The notes below the pieces were generated by a model, which was given only the letters and a program-made list of their open reading frames with translations, had not been told where the DNA came from and did no database searches. The position numbers and the translations under genes are program-made. 64,000 nucleotides of DNA from Thiobacillus denitrificans (GTDB lineage: Bacteria > Pseudomonadota > Gammaproteobacteria > Burkholderiales > Thiobacillaceae), in contig DDRS01000007.1 of assembly GCA_002343685.1 (NCBI GenBank), positions 1-64,000 of the forward strand. The letters run 5' to 3'. Position 1 is the stretch's first letter. Every line of letters begins with the position of its first letter. Shown here piece after piece: positions 26,384 to 35,330 of this stretch.

Positions 26384-27816
26384 ACCGAACGCGCCGACAC
26401 GATGGTCTTGAACAGCGCCAACGCCTGCACGCGCTGGCGCGCATGCTCGACGATGGGCGCAGGATAGGTCTGTCCGACGATCACGCCAAGGCGCATCTGT
26501 TCTCCGACTGGCAACTTCCACGGTACATGGATGAATTTTTCCGGTACCTGGGCGAGTTCGGGCACGTAACGGCGGATGAACACGCCTTGCGGGTCGAATT
26601 TCTCGGATTGCGCCAGCGGATTGAAGATGCGGAACCAGGGCTGGGCATCGCAGCCCACCGAGGCCGCCCACTGCCAGCCACCGCTGTTGGCGGCGAGATC
26701 GTAATCGATCAGCCTGTCGGCGAAGTAGCGCTCGCCGAGCCGCCAATCGACCAGCAGGTCCTTGGTCAGGAACGAAGCCGCGACCATGCGTAGCCGGTTA
26801 TGCATGTAGCCGGTCTGATTGAGCTGGCGCATTGCCGCGTCTATCAGTGGATAGCCTGTACGCGCCTCGCACCAGGCCTCGAAATGCCCCGGCGGATTCG
26901 GCCACGGCAGCGCGTCGTACTGCGGCTTGAAAGTGTGGCCCGCCGCGACGTCGGGACGATGCCAGAGGATCTGGTGGTAGAAGTCGCGCCAGATCAGCTC
27001 GGACAGCCAGGTCTGCGCCCCATGTCCACCCTGCTGCCAGGCTGCCGCGGCAAGCTGGCGGATGGACACCGTGCCGAAGCGCAGGTGCGCCGACAGATAC
27101 GACGGCCCCTTGCGTGCAGGAAAATCGCGCGCGGCCTGATAACGGTCGATCCGCTGCAGGAAATCCCCGAACAACTGCGCGCCGCCCGACATGCCTGTCG
27201 GGAACCCGAGCTCGCGCAGATTGGTGGGGGCGAACCCCATTTCCCGCAAGGAGGGAATCGGTGTCGACAATGCTGACAGCTGGCCGGCATACGTTTCAAC
27301 CGGATAGGCTTGCAAATGAGAGGGCGTCAGTTTTTTCAGCCAGGCATTCTTGTAGGGAGTAAAGACGCTGTAAGGGGTACCGTTGGCTGTAAGCACGTCC
27401 CCACGTTCGAAGATGACTGCATCCTTGTAGTGGTGGGCGGCCCTGCCATGCGCATGCAGGGCGGTTTCGACAGCCGCGTCACGCGCCAGGGCGACCGGGT
27501 CGTCATCGTGATTGAAGAACACGGCATCGACCCCGAGTTCGGCTGCCAGTCGGACGATCTCGTCGCGGGCCACGCCATGCCGCACGACAAGCCCGCCACC
27601 CCGGGCCTGCAGGGCGCGCTGCAACTCGGTGACGCAGGCGTGGATGAACTCGACTCGCCGGTCGGCCCGACCGGGAAGCGCATCCAGGATGTCGCGGTCG
27701 AATACGAACACGCAGACCACCTGCCGCGCGCACTTGAGCGCGTGATAAAGCGCAGCGTGATCGAAATCCCTCAGGTCGCGGCGAAACCACACCAGGGCAC
27801 GGGCATATTCAGGCAT
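26380..27816 (-). CDS. phrB: Deoxyribodipyrimidine photo-lyase
   Basis: 478 residues. N-terminal photolyase antenna domain (ALVWFRRDLRDFDHAALYHA) and C-terminal FAD domain with the signature WASVGCDAQPWFRIFNP and the RLRMVAASFLTKDLLVDWR region. It repairs cyclobutane pyrimidine dimers using blue light. ATG 27816 gives the usual N-terminus. The gene is alone on its strand, convergent with the tetR gene and divergent from yqgE. Tryptophans of the electron-transfer chain appear present around SELIWRDFYHQILWHRPD. Confidence 0.95.
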   Translation of the reverse strand: MPEYARALVWFRRDLRDFDHAALYHALKCARQVVCVFVFDRDILDALPGRADRRVEFIHACVTELQRALQARGGGLVVRHGVARDEIVRLAAELGVDAVFFNHDDDPVALARDAAVETALHAHGRAAHHYKDAVIFERGDVLTANGTPYSVFTPYKNAWLKKLTPSHLQAYPVETYAGQLSALSTPIPSLREMGFAPTNLRELGFPTGMSGGAQLFGDFLQRIDRYQAARDFPARKGPSYLSAHLRFGTVSIRQLAAAAWQQGGHGAQTWLSELIWRDFYHQILWHRPDVAAGHTFKPQYDALPWPNPPGHFEAWCEARTGYPLIDAAMRQLNQTGYMHNRLRMVAASFLTKDLLVDWRLGERYFADRLIDYDLAANSGGWQWAASVGCDAQPWFRIFNPLAQSEKFDPQGVFIRRYVPELAQVPEKFIHVPWKLPVGEQMRLGVIVGQTYPAPIVEHARQRVQALALFKTIVSARSV

Positions 27817-27903
27817 GGGACGAGATGGTCGCTATAGTGGAAAGGCAAGTTGAAAAAAGTGGTGCTTGCCGGATTTGAGGCAGATTACAATGGGAACGCA
27901 ACC

Positions 27904-28461
27904 ATGGATACCGTCAACCTGACCCACAACTTCCTGATCGCCATGCCCGGCATGGTCGATCCCAATTTCAACGGCACCTTGACCTATATCTGCGACCACA
28001 GCGACCAGGGCGCGCTCGGCGTGGTGGTCAACCGCCCGATCGACCTGGATCTGTCGACGCTGTTCGAGCAGATCGGCCTGTCGCTGCCGGAACGCCTGCA
28101 CCACGACACCGTATATTTCGGCGGCCCGGTGCAGACCGAGCGCGGATTCGTGCTGCACACGCCGCCGCTCACCTTCAGCTCCACGCTCACCGTCAACGAC
28201 GCGGTCAGCCTCACCACCTCGAAGGACGTGCTCGAAGCCGTGAGCCAGGGTGCGGGGCCGGAAAAATTCATGGTGTCGCTGGGCTATGCGGGCTGGTCGG
28301 CCGGCCAGCTGGAAGACGAGATCAAGCAGAATGCGTGGCTGTCGGTGGCCGCCGATCCGCAGGTGATCTTTGACCTGGCCCCCGAAGAGCGCCTGCCTGC
28401 CGCGATGAAGCTGCTGGGCATCGACTTCGCCAGCCTGTCAGAAGAAGCCGGGCACGCTTGA
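27904..28461 (+). CDS. yqgE: YqgE/AlgH-family protein
   Basis: 185 residues, close to the 187 of E. coli YqgE. MDTVNLTHNFLIAMPGMVDPNFNG is the family N-terminus, followed by VTYICDHS-like LTYICDHSDQGALGVVVNRP and the late GYAGWSAGQLEDEIKQNAWL. Biochemical role is not known. ATG 27904 is preferred to the TTG at 27850, whose extra residues are not family-like. First gene of a tight operon with ruvX, pyrR, pyrB and pyrC'; the yqgE-ruvX-pyrR-pyrB order is widely conserved. Confidence 0.92.
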   Translation: MDTVNLTHNFLIAMPGMVDPNFNGTLTYICDHSDQGALGVVVNRPIDLDLSTLFEQIGLSLPERLHHDTVYFGGPVQTERGFVLHTPPLTFSSTLTVNDAVSLTTSKDVLEAVSQGAGPEKFMVSLGYAGWSAGQLEDEIKQNAWLSVAADPQVIFDLAPEERLPAAMKLLGIDFASLSEEAGHA

Positions 28462-28895
28462 ATCCGGAGCATACCCACGGCACGGTGCTGGCCTTCGACT
28501 TGGGTTTGAAGCGCACCGGCGTGGCCTCGGGCGATCTGTCGATCGGGATCGCGCATCCCCTCACCGTCATTCAGGCCGACTCGACCGATGCCCGGGTCAC
28601 CGCCATCGGCAAGCTCATGGCCGAATGGCAGCCGGTTTTACTGGTGTTGGGCCTGCCCACCCACGCCGACGGCAGCGAACATGAGATGACGCGGGTGGCC
28701 AGAAACTTCGCGCGCAAATTAGAATCCCGCTTCAATCTCCCGGTTTTTCTGGTGGACGAACGCCACACCAGCACGGCAGCCGAATCCGAGCTCCATGCAC
28801 GCGGCATCCACGGCAAGAAAAACAAGGCGCTGACGGACGCCGTCGCCGCTCAACTCATACTGCAAGGGTTTTTCGATGCACGCCTCACTGCCTGA
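28458..28895 (+). CDS. ruvX: Putative pre-16S rRNA nuclease (YqgF/RuvX)
   Basis: 145 residues, RNase H-like fold. VLAFDLGLKRTGVASGD holds the first catalytic aspartate, LVLGLPTHADGSE is the second strand, and VFLVDERHTSTAAE provides the DERxTT-like motif. The family trims the 5' end of 16S rRNA. The start is TTG at 28458, overlapping the yqgE stop as TTGA, so translation is probably coupled and low. The next gene (pyrR) overlaps its 3' end by 20 bases. Confidence 0.92.
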   Translation: MNPEHTHGTVLAFDLGLKRTGVASGDLSIGIAHPLTVIQADSTDARVTAIGKLMAEWQPVLLVLGLPTHADGSEHEMTRVARNFARKLESRFNLPVFLVDERHTSTAAESELHARGIHGKKNKALTDAVAAQLILQGFFDARLTA

Positions 28896-29370
28896 CGCCA
28901 ATACACTGATCGCGCGGCTCGCCGACGCCATCGCCCCCACCCTCACGCCCGACACGCTGATCGTCGGCATCCACACCGGCGGCGTATGGGTAGCCGAGCG
29001 CCTGCACGGATTGCTGCAGTGCGTCCAACCGCTCGGCACGCTCGATATTTCGTTCTACCGCGACGATTTTTCGCGCATCGGCCTGCACCCGCAGGTCAAA
29101 CCTTCCAACCTGCCCTTCGATCTGGAAGGCCGCGCCATCCTGCTGGTCGACGACGTGCTGCACACCGGGCGCACAGTGCGCGCGGCGATGAACGAACTGT
29201 TCGACTACGGCCGCCCGGCCTCGATCCGGCTGGCCGTCCTGATCGACCGCGGCGGCCACGAACTGCCGATCCGCCCCGATTTCGCCGGCCTGACGATCAC
29301 CGTGCCCGACCATCAGAACATCAATCTTTCCCGCCTCGACGATGGCCATCTGACCCTCAGCCTTGCATGA
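28876..29370 (+). CDS. pyrR: Bifunctional pyrimidine regulatory protein / uracil phosphoribosyltransferase
   Basis: 164 residues. The PRPP-binding loop ILLVDDVLHTGRTVRAAM is intact, supporting phosphoribosyltransferase activity. In Gram-positive bacteria PyrR binds pyr leader RNA and causes attenuation. In proteobacteria with this gene order the regulatory role is less certain, and I see no attenuator before the operon. Its ATG lies inside the ruvX 3' end and its stop overlaps the pyrB start (ATGA). Confidence 0.93.
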   Translation: MHASLPDANTLIARLADAIAPTLTPDTLIVGIHTGGVWVAERLHGLLQCVQPLGTLDISFYRDDFSRIGLHPQVKPSNLPFDLEGRAILLVDDVLHTGRTVRAAMNELFDYGRPASIRLAVLIDRGGHELPIRPDFAGLTITVPDHQNINLSRLDDGHLTLSLA

Positions 29371-30320
29371 ACCTACAACTCACCCAAGACGGCAGGTTGC
29401 GCCACCTGCTCACCCTCGACGGCCTGCCGCGCGCCATCATCACGCAAATCCTCGATACCGCAGAATCCTTCATGGACGTGGGCGAGCGCGAGGTGAAGAA
29501 AGTCCCGCTGCTGCGCGGCAAATCGATCTTCAATCTGTTCTTCGAGCCCTCGACGCGCACCCGCACCACCTTTGAAATCGCCGCCAAACGCCTGTCCGCC
29601 GACGTGGTCAATCTCAACATCGCGACCTCCAGCCAGACCAAGGGCGAAGCGATCCTCGACACCGTCGACAATCTCTCCGCCATGCATGCCGATATGTTCA
29701 TCGTGCGCCACTCGCAATCGGGTGCGGCACATTTCATCGCACAGCACGTTGCGCCGCACATCTCGGTGGTGAACGCGGGTGACGGCCGCCACGCACATCC
29801 CACGCAAGGCCTGCTCGACATGTTCACCATCCGCCGCTTCAAGGGCGAGTTTCACAATCTGACCGTGGCCATCGTCGGCGACGTACTGCATTCGCGCGTG
29901 GCGCGGTCGCAGATTCATGCGCTGACCACGCTTGGCGTACCGGAAGTCCGCGTCATCGGCCCGAAAACCCTGCTGCCGACCGGAGTCGAACAGATGGGCG
30001 TCAAGGTGTTCCACGACATGGAAGCCGGCCTGCGTGGCTGCGATGTCGTCATCATGCTGCGCCTGCAGAACGAGCGCATGAAAGGCGCACGGCTGCCCAG
30101 CGCGCAGGAATACTTCAAATTTTTCGGACTGACGCCGGAGAAACTCGCACTCGCCAAACCGGATGCCATCGTGATGCATCCCGGGCCGATGAATCGCGGC
30201 GTCGAAATCGCGTCCGAAGTCGCCGACGGCCCGCAGTCGGTGATCCTGCCGCAGGTGACCTACGGCATCGCGGTGCGCATGGCGGTGATGGCAATGCTGG
30301 CAGGGACGGGGAACGCATGA
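29367..30320 (+). CDS. pyrB: Aspartate carbamoyltransferase catalytic subunit
   Basis: 317 residues, cytoplasmic. Condenses carbamoyl phosphate and aspartate to N-carbamoyl-aspartate, the first committed step of pyrimidine synthesis. The carbamoyl-phosphate site FEPSTRTRTTFE, the HPTQGLLDMFTI motif and the aspartate-binding MLRLQNERM are conserved. ATG 29367 overlaps pyrR. No regulatory subunit pyrI is present; instead pyrC' follows directly, as in pseudomonads where PyrB and inactive PyrC' form a dodecamer. Confidence 0.97.
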   Translation: MNLQLTQDGRLRHLLTLDGLPRAIITQILDTAESFMDVGEREVKKVPLLRGKSIFNLFFEPSTRTRTTFEIAAKRLSADVVNLNIATSSQTKGEAILDTVDNLSAMHADMFIVRHSQSGAAHFIAQHVAPHISVVNAGDGRHAHPTQGLLDMFTIRRFKGEFHNLTVAIVGDVLHSRVARSQIHALTTLGVPEVRVIGPKTLLPTGVEQMGVKVFHDMEAGLRGCDVVIMLRLQNERMKGARLPSAQEYFKFFGLTPEKLALAKPDAIVMHPGPMNRGVEIASEVADGPQSVILPQVTYGIAVRMAVMAMLAGTGNA

Positions 30321-31597
30321 AGATCCATATCAAAAACGGCCGCGTGATCGACCCGATGAGCGAACGCGACGAAGTCGCCGACATATTCATTGCGGCGGGC
30401 AGGATCGTCGCCATCGGCCAGGGACCTGCCGACTTCCACGCCAACCGCACGATCGACGCCAGTGGCCTGATCGTCTGCCCCGGCCTGGTCGATCTGTCGG
30501 TGCGGCTGCGCGAGCCCGGCTTCGAGTACAAGGCCACGCTCGAATCGGAAATGCTCGCCGCCGCCGCAGGCGGGATCACGTCGCTCGCCTGCCCGCCCGA
30601 CACCGACCCCCCCCTGGATGAGCCCGGCCTGGTGGAGATGCTGAAATTCCGTGCCAAGAACCTTCCGGGACCGCGCGTGTACCCGATCGGTGCGATGACG
30701 CAAAAACTCGAAGGGCAGATGCTGACCGAGATGGCCGAACTGACCGAAGCCGGCTGCCGCGCCTTCACTCAGGCCGATGCGCCGCTAACCGACACCTTGG
30801 TTTTGCTGCGCGCGATGGAATACGCCGCCACCTTCGATTTCAGCCTGTGGCTGCGCCCTCAGGACGTGTCGCTGGCGCGCGGCGGGGTCGCGCACGATGG
30901 GGCGGTCGCCACGCGGCTGGGGCTTCAGGGCATTCCGGCGCTGGCCGAAACGGTGGCGCTGTCGACCATTCTGCAACTGGCGCGCGAGACCGGTGCACGC
31001 ATTCATCTTGCCCGCCTGTCGACGCGCGATGGCATTGCGATGGTGCGCGCAGCCAAGGCACAGGGAATCGCCGTGACCTGCGACGTGGCCTGTACCCATG
31101 TACACTTGTCGGAAAACGATCTCATCAGCTTCGATTCGCATCTGCACCTGGTGCCGCCACTCAGAAGCCTGCGCGACCGCGACGCCATCCGCGAGGCCTT
31201 GCGCGACGGCTCCGTCGATGCGCTGTGCTCCGACCATACCCCGGTCGACGAGGACGTGAAGCAAGTGCCCTTCGGCGAATCGGCCCCGGGCGCCTCGGGC
31301 GTCGAACTGCTGTTGCCGCTGACGTTGAAGTGGGCGCGCGAGATGGGCGTACCGCTGATGCGCGCGCTCGACCTGATTTCCTGGAAACCGTCACAAATTC
31401 TCGGCGTATCCGGCGGCAACCTGTCGGTCGGCGGTTATGCCGACCTCTGTATATTCGACGAGTCCGCCGAATGGGTCGTGACGTCCAAAACCCTGACCAG
31501 CCAGGGCGACAACACCCCTTTCCTCGATCATCCGATGCAAGGCCGGGTACGCTACACAGTAATCGACGGCCATATCGACTTTGAAGCACCCCGCTAG
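30317..31597 (+). CDS. pyrC': Dihydroorotase-like protein, catalytically dead (PyrC')
   Basis: 426 residues with a class I dihydroorotase fold, starting MKIHIKNGRVIDP. The zinc-binding HxH of active enzymes (DxHxHLREPG) is replaced here by DLSVRLREPG, so both histidines are gone. Another metal histidine region reads HLARLST where active enzymes have HVS with a preceding histidine. It is therefore unlikely to be enzymatic. In Pseudomonas such a PyrC' is needed for assembly of aspartate carbamoyltransferase, and the overlap with pyrB (ATGA) fits that. A working dihydroorotase must be encoded elsewhere in the genome. Confidence 0.9.
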   Translation: MKIHIKNGRVIDPMSERDEVADIFIAAGRIVAIGQGPADFHANRTIDASGLIVCPGLVDLSVRLREPGFEYKATLESEMLAAAAGGITSLACPPDTDPPLDEPGLVEMLKFRAKNLPGPRVYPIGAMTQKLEGQMLTEMAELTEAGCRAFTQADAPLTDTLVLLRAMEYAATFDFSLWLRPQDVSLARGGVAHDGAVATRLGLQGIPALAETVALSTILQLARETGARIHLARLSTRDGIAMVRAAKAQGIAVTCDVACTHVHLSENDLISFDSHLHLVPPLRSLRDRDAIREALRDGSVDALCSDHTPVDEDVKQVPFGESAPGASGVELLLPLTLKWAREMGVPLMRALDLISWKPSQILGVSGGNLSVGGYADLCIFDESAEWVVTSKTLTSQGDNTPFLDHPMQGRVRYTVIDGHIDFEAPR

Positions 31598-31611
31598 CCG
31601 CGGCGACCTGC

Positions 31612-33135
31612 ATGGCGGATAAGCGTTCCGCCATGCGTCGCGTTCTTCTCATGCCGCTGCTGCTCAGCCTGCTAGCCGGCGCGGCAGCCGTCGCCGGATT
31701 CGCGCCGTTCGAACTCTGGCCCCTACCCATACTGAGCCTGGCCGTACTGTTCGTGCAGCTGTCGCGCGCGCCCTCCAGGCGGGCCGGATTTCTGACCGGC
31801 CTGGTTTGGGGGCTGGGATTTTTCCTGGCCGGCGTGAGCTGGGTATTTGTCAGCCTGTGGGTATACGGCGGCATGCCCATGTGGCTGGCCGGACTTGTCA
31901 CTTTCTTGTTCTGCGCATTCCTCGCGCTGTTTCCGGCGACGGTCGGTGCACTGCAGGCCGGGTGGCGTCACACACCTGCGCTCCGGACCATGCTGCTGCT
32001 TCCACTTGCCTGGAGTGTGCTGGAATGGACGCGCGGCTGGATCTTCACCGGCTTCCCCTGGCTGGTTGCGGGTTACTCGCAAGTACCCAACGGCCCGTTG
32101 GCGGGTTACGCCCCGCTCGTCGGCGTGTACGGCATCTCGTTTCTGCTGGCGCTGATCGCAGGCCTGCTGGCGTGGGGCGTGACGCCGCGCACATCGCCGG
32201 CGTCGCGCGTCTGGGCGGCGACGGCCATCGTGGCACTGGGGATCGGCGGCCAAGCCTTGCGCGGCATTCAATGGACCACACCTGATGGGGCGCCGACTTC
32301 TGTTGCGCTGCTGCAAGGCAACATCCCGCAGGACATGAAGTGGCAACCCAACAAAACCCGCGCCACGCTGGAGAGCTACGCGCGCATGGCCGTAGCCGCA
32401 CCCGCGCGCCTGATCGTATTGCCGGAAACGGCGCTGCCGCTGTTCGAGTCCGAACTCCCGGCCGCCTATCGCGATGACCTGGTTGCCCTCGGCCAGCGCA
32501 ACGGCGGCGATGTGCTGGCCGGGCTGCCGACCGGTTCGTTCGATGGCGCCTACTACAACAGCGTCGTCAGTTTCGGCAGCGCGCCCAGCCAGCGTTACAG
32601 CAAGGTGCACCTGGTGCCGTTCGGCGAATACATCCCGCTGAAAGCGGTGTGGAGCTGGGTCATCGAAGTGCTGCACATCCCGCTCTCCGATTTCGCGCGC
32701 GGCGCCATCGACCAGCGCCCGCTCGCCATCGGCGGCCAGCGGGTGGCAGCCGACATCTGCTACGAGGACGCGTTCGGCGAGGAGATCATCCGCCAGCTAC
32801 CGGAAGCGAGCGTGCTGGTGAACGTCAGCAACCTGGCCTGGTTCGGCGATTCGCTGGCGCCCTGGCAACATGCGCAGATGTCGCAGATGCGCGCGCTGGA
32901 AACCGGACGCATGATGCTGCGCGCGACCAACACCGGCCTCACCGCAATCATCGACGCGAAAGGCCAGGTGCTGGCCAGCCTGCCGCTCTTCACTGCCGGT
33001 AGCCTCGCCGGCGAAATCCAGGGCTACGCCGGCAGCACGCCGTATGTGCACTGGGGCAATGCACCGGTGCTGCTGTTATGGGGAATACTGGGAATCGTCC
33101 TGCTGGCCGCCGCGCTCTACCCGCGAGCACCCTGA
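31612..33135 (+). CDS. lnt: Apolipoprotein N-acyltransferase
   Basis: 507 residues. Eight or so membrane helices in the first 200 residues (LLLSLLAGAAAVAGFAPFEL onward) are followed by a periplasmic nitrilase domain. Catalytic residues are visible: glutamate in VLPETALPL, lysine in YSKVHLVPFGEYIP and cysteine in ICYEDAFGE. It adds the third acyl chain to lipoproteins in the inner membrane. The start may be ATG 31612 or ATG 31633; neither has a clear ribosome site. It follows pyrC' by 14 bases and may be cotranscribed. A hairpin repeat lies after its stop. Confidence 0.95.
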   Translation: MADKRSAMRRVLLMPLLLSLLAGAAAVAGFAPFELWPLPILSLAVLFVQLSRAPSRRAGFLTGLVWGLGFFLAGVSWVFVSLWVYGGMPMWLAGLVTFLFCAFLALFPATVGALQAGWRHTPALRTMLLLPLAWSVLEWTRGWIFTGFPWLVAGYSQVPNGPLAGYAPLVGVYGISFLLALIAGLLAWGVTPRTSPASRVWAATAIVALGIGGQALRGIQWTTPDGAPTSVALLQGNIPQDMKWQPNKTRATLESYARMAVAAPARLIVLPETALPLFESELPAAYRDDLVALGQRNGGDVLAGLPTGSFDGAYYNSVVSFGSAPSQRYSKVHLVPFGEYIPLKAVWSWVIEVLHIPLSDFARGAIDQRPLAIGGQRVAADICYEDAFGEEIIRQLPEASVLVNVSNLAWFGDSLAPWQHAQMSQMRALETGRMMLRATNTGLTAIIDAKGQVLASLPLFTAGSLAGEIQGYAGSTPYVHWGNAPVLLLWGILGIVLLAAALYPRAP

Positions 33136-33170
33136 AGGGCATAAAGGGCGGGCCGTGGCTGTACAGCCGC

Positions 33171-33226
33171 TAAAGCCCTGAAGGACTCCGATCCACTATG
33201 GGCTGAGCCTATGTGGAGTCGTATGC
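33171..33226. repeat. Hairpin repeat, copy 2 (GGACTCCGATCCACTA family)
   Basis: Same flanks as 13043-13097. Here the variable stem is ATGGGC/GCCTAT around TGA. Compared with copy 1, several stem positions have changed on both sides with pairing kept. Extragenic, between lnt and a convergent GGDEF gene. Confidence 0.65.
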
Positions 33227-33240
33227 GGCAACAGCCACAC

Positions 33241-34689
33241 TCAGGCGGCGGCCCTGACCCGCGTGGCATTGCGGCCACCACGCTTGGCTTCCAGCAAGGC
33301 GGCATCGGCGCGTGCCAGCGCCTCGTTTTCCTCACGGTCGTCGCGGCTGAACTCGGACATGCCGCCGCTCCACGACAGCTTCTGCGTCACACCCGGAATG
33401 AGCTCGACGCTCTCCGGCATCTTGGCGCGCAGGCGCTCTGCCAGTTCCTGCGCCCGATCAAGCGGCGTGTAGGGGAATACCACGCAGAACTCATCGCCGC
33501 CCAAACGAGCGATGAAATCGCTGTTGCGCAGGCAGGTTTTCAACGCGTTGCCGAACTTGATGATGAGTTGATCGCCCGCCTCGTGGCCGAAGGTATCGTT
33601 GACCTGCTTGAAATTATCAATGTCGAGAATCAGCAGACTGTGCGTCCAGCCGTCCTTCAGCGTGCCAAACAACTCCTTTTGCTTTTCGTCGAAGCTGCGC
33701 CGGTTGTTCACCTTGGACAAATGATCGATCCGGGCCTGCGAGGATACTTCCTTCTGTTTACCCAGCATGACCTTGCCCAGTTTCAGCATGGTCTCGAGTG
33801 GCGTCTGAAATTCCGCCAAGCTGACCGGATAGTCTGCACGCAACCGCTGCTGGCGCAGGTCGTTGGTAAATTTCACCAGCATGCGCAGATTGTCGGCAAC
33901 CCGGTTGCGTACCGCCAGAATGGTGGCCGCCACCAGGATGGCGATGACCAGACTGGCCACCAGCCAGCCCAGCAGGTAAGGCGCGATACTCTCGACCACC
34001 GGCGTGACCGGCCGCCATACGGCAATCTGCCAGGGCGTGCCGGCCAACGCGATGAGAGTGGGACGGACGTTCCGCTTGATCGCCTGGTTGCCGCGCCGCA
34101 TCAGCACCATGGCGGAGTCGCCGCTCCCACTTTGCTGCAATTCGGCATAGGCGGCGGCATCCGGCAACGGCAGGGTATCGAACAGCGCCTGCAGCTGCGG
34201 CACGCTCTGTTCGACGATGACATAGCCGAGACGCTTGCCGTCAGCCCCCGTTACCGGATGCGAGAGCGAGAGATTGAAGGTGGCGGTGGCGGTCGCCCCG
34301 CTACCGCCACGCCCGGCGCTGGCCAACAGCTTCCGCGTGTCGCCCGGCAGGAAACCGGGCAGCAACTGGCGCTGGCCTTCCGTGACGAACAACACGGTCG
34401 CGTCTTGATTCAGCGCTTGCAGGTTGGCGGCCTGTGCCTGACACACGTCGGGCGACGCGCTGGCGAAACACGCCAGTGTCTGCGGATGCGCCGCAATCCG
34501 GGCGGCACTGCGCTTCATGGCATCGGCAAGAAACTCGATCTGCGCTGCCATCACCGGTTTGCCCAGTTCTTCCGGCGCCGTTTGTGCCTGCGGCCGCGTC
34601 ACAAAAATCACGGATGTGACGAGCCCGGCCAGCAGCACCAACGCTGCAGCCAGGATCAGGCCAAACCGTGATATCGACGTATGGGGCAT
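33241..34689 (-). CDS. Membrane diguanylate cyclase (CACHE-like sensor, GGDEF)
   Basis: 482 residues from ATG 34689; ATG 34710 is an alternative. N-terminal membrane helix (LILAAALVLLAGLVTSVIFV), a periplasmic sensor of about 220 residues resembling double-CACHE domains, a second helix (YLLGWLVASLVIAILVAATI) and a C-terminal GGDEF domain (about 310-475). ARLGGDEFCVVF is intact and no EAL domain is present, so it should make cyclic di-GMP. The inhibitory RxxD site cannot be assigned with confidence. Convergent with lnt. Confidence 0.9.
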   Translation of the reverse strand: MPHTSISRFGLILAAALVLLAGLVTSVIFVTRPQAQTAPEELGKPVMAAQIEFLADAMKRSAARIAAHPQTLACFASASPDVCQAQAANLQALNQDATVLFVTEGQRQLLPGFLPGDTRKLLASAGRGGSGATATATFNLSLSHPVTGADGKRLGYVIVEQSVPQLQALFDTLPLPDAAAYAELQQSGSGDSAMVLMRRGNQAIKRNVRPTLIALAGTPWQIAVWRPVTPVVESIAPYLLGWLVASLVIAILVAATILAVRNRVADNLRMLVKFTNDLRQQRLRADYPVSLAEFQTPLETMLKLGKVMLGKQKEVSSQARIDHLSKVNNRRSFDEKQKELFGTLKDGWTHSLLILDIDNFKQVNDTFGHEAGDQLIIKFGNALKTCLRNSDFIARLGGDEFCVVFPYTPLDRAQELAERLRAKMPESVELIPGVTQKLSWSGGMSEFSRDDREENEALARADAALLEAKRGGRNATRVRAAA

Positions 34690-34808
34690 GACTGCGCCAG
34701 CCGGCTCCAACCTCTTAGTATTTGTTTCTCCGCAATGACGGGCTTTCCAGCTTCAGGCAACCCGCCGACATGGTCTTGATGCAGCAAATTCCATGCCCTA
34801 ATGTGCAC

Positions 34809-34843
34809 GCACCCGACAGGCCCGCCTGCCGGGTGCATTTTTT
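34809..34843 (+). terminator. Orphan rho-independent terminator on the plus strand
   Basis: GCACCCGACAGG, loop CCCG, CCTGCCGGGTGC (one mismatch), then A and six T. The flanking genes (34689 and 34868) are both on the minus strand, and there is no T-run in that direction. It therefore terminates an unannotated plus-strand transcript, or is a chance element. Confidence 0.6.
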
Positions 34844-34867
34844 ATCGATATGTAAAAATTTCCGACA

Positions 34868-35314
34868 CTACTGTCGGCCCGTGCTACCGAATCCACCCTC
34901 ACCGCGCTCGCTGCTTGAAAACGCTTCCACCACGTTGAATTCGGCCTGCATGACCGGGACGATGACGAGCTGGGCAAGCCGCTCCATCGGTGTCAGCTCG
35001 AACGCCTGCTGTCCGCGATTCCAGGCGGACACCATGAGCTGGCCTTGATAATCGGAGTCGATCAGCCCCACCAGGTTGCCCAGCACGATGCCATGCTTGT
35101 GGCCCAAACCGGAACGCGGCAGGATCAGCGCGGCATAACCCGGATCGGCCAGATGGATCGCCATGCCGGTCGGAATCAGCTGGGTTTCGCCTGGTGCCAG
35201 TACGATTGGACCATCGATACAGGCACGCAGATCGAGCCCCGCGGCACCCGGCGTGGCGTAATGCGGCAGCTGATCGCGCAGGCGGGCGTCGAGAATCTTC
35301 ACATCCATCTTCAT
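34868..35314 (-). CDS. dut: Deoxyuridine 5'-triphosphate nucleotidohydrolase
   Basis: 148 residues from ATG 35314 (146 from ATG 35308). Hydrolyses dUTP to dUMP, protecting DNA and feeding thymidylate synthesis. The five trimeric-dUTPase motifs are present, including AGLDLRACID, PRSGLGHKHGIVLGNLVGLIDSDYQG and the C-terminal GEGGFGSTGR. It lies 16 bases downstream of coaBC on the same strand; the coaBC(dfp)-dut pairing is common in proteobacteria. Confidence 0.96.
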   Translation of the reverse strand: MKMDVKILDARLRDQLPHYATPGAAGLDLRACIDGPIVLAPGETQLIPTGMAIHLADPGYAALILPRSGLGHKHGIVLGNLVGLIDSDYQGQLMVSAWNRGQQAFELTPMERLAQLVIVPVMQAEFNVVEAFSSSERGEGGFGSTGRQ

Positions 35315-35330
35315 TTTCGTCGGGATTTCG

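Noticed and set aside
33211..34671. Plus-strand frame of 486 codons
   Set aside because: Shadow of the GGDEF gene; no motif.
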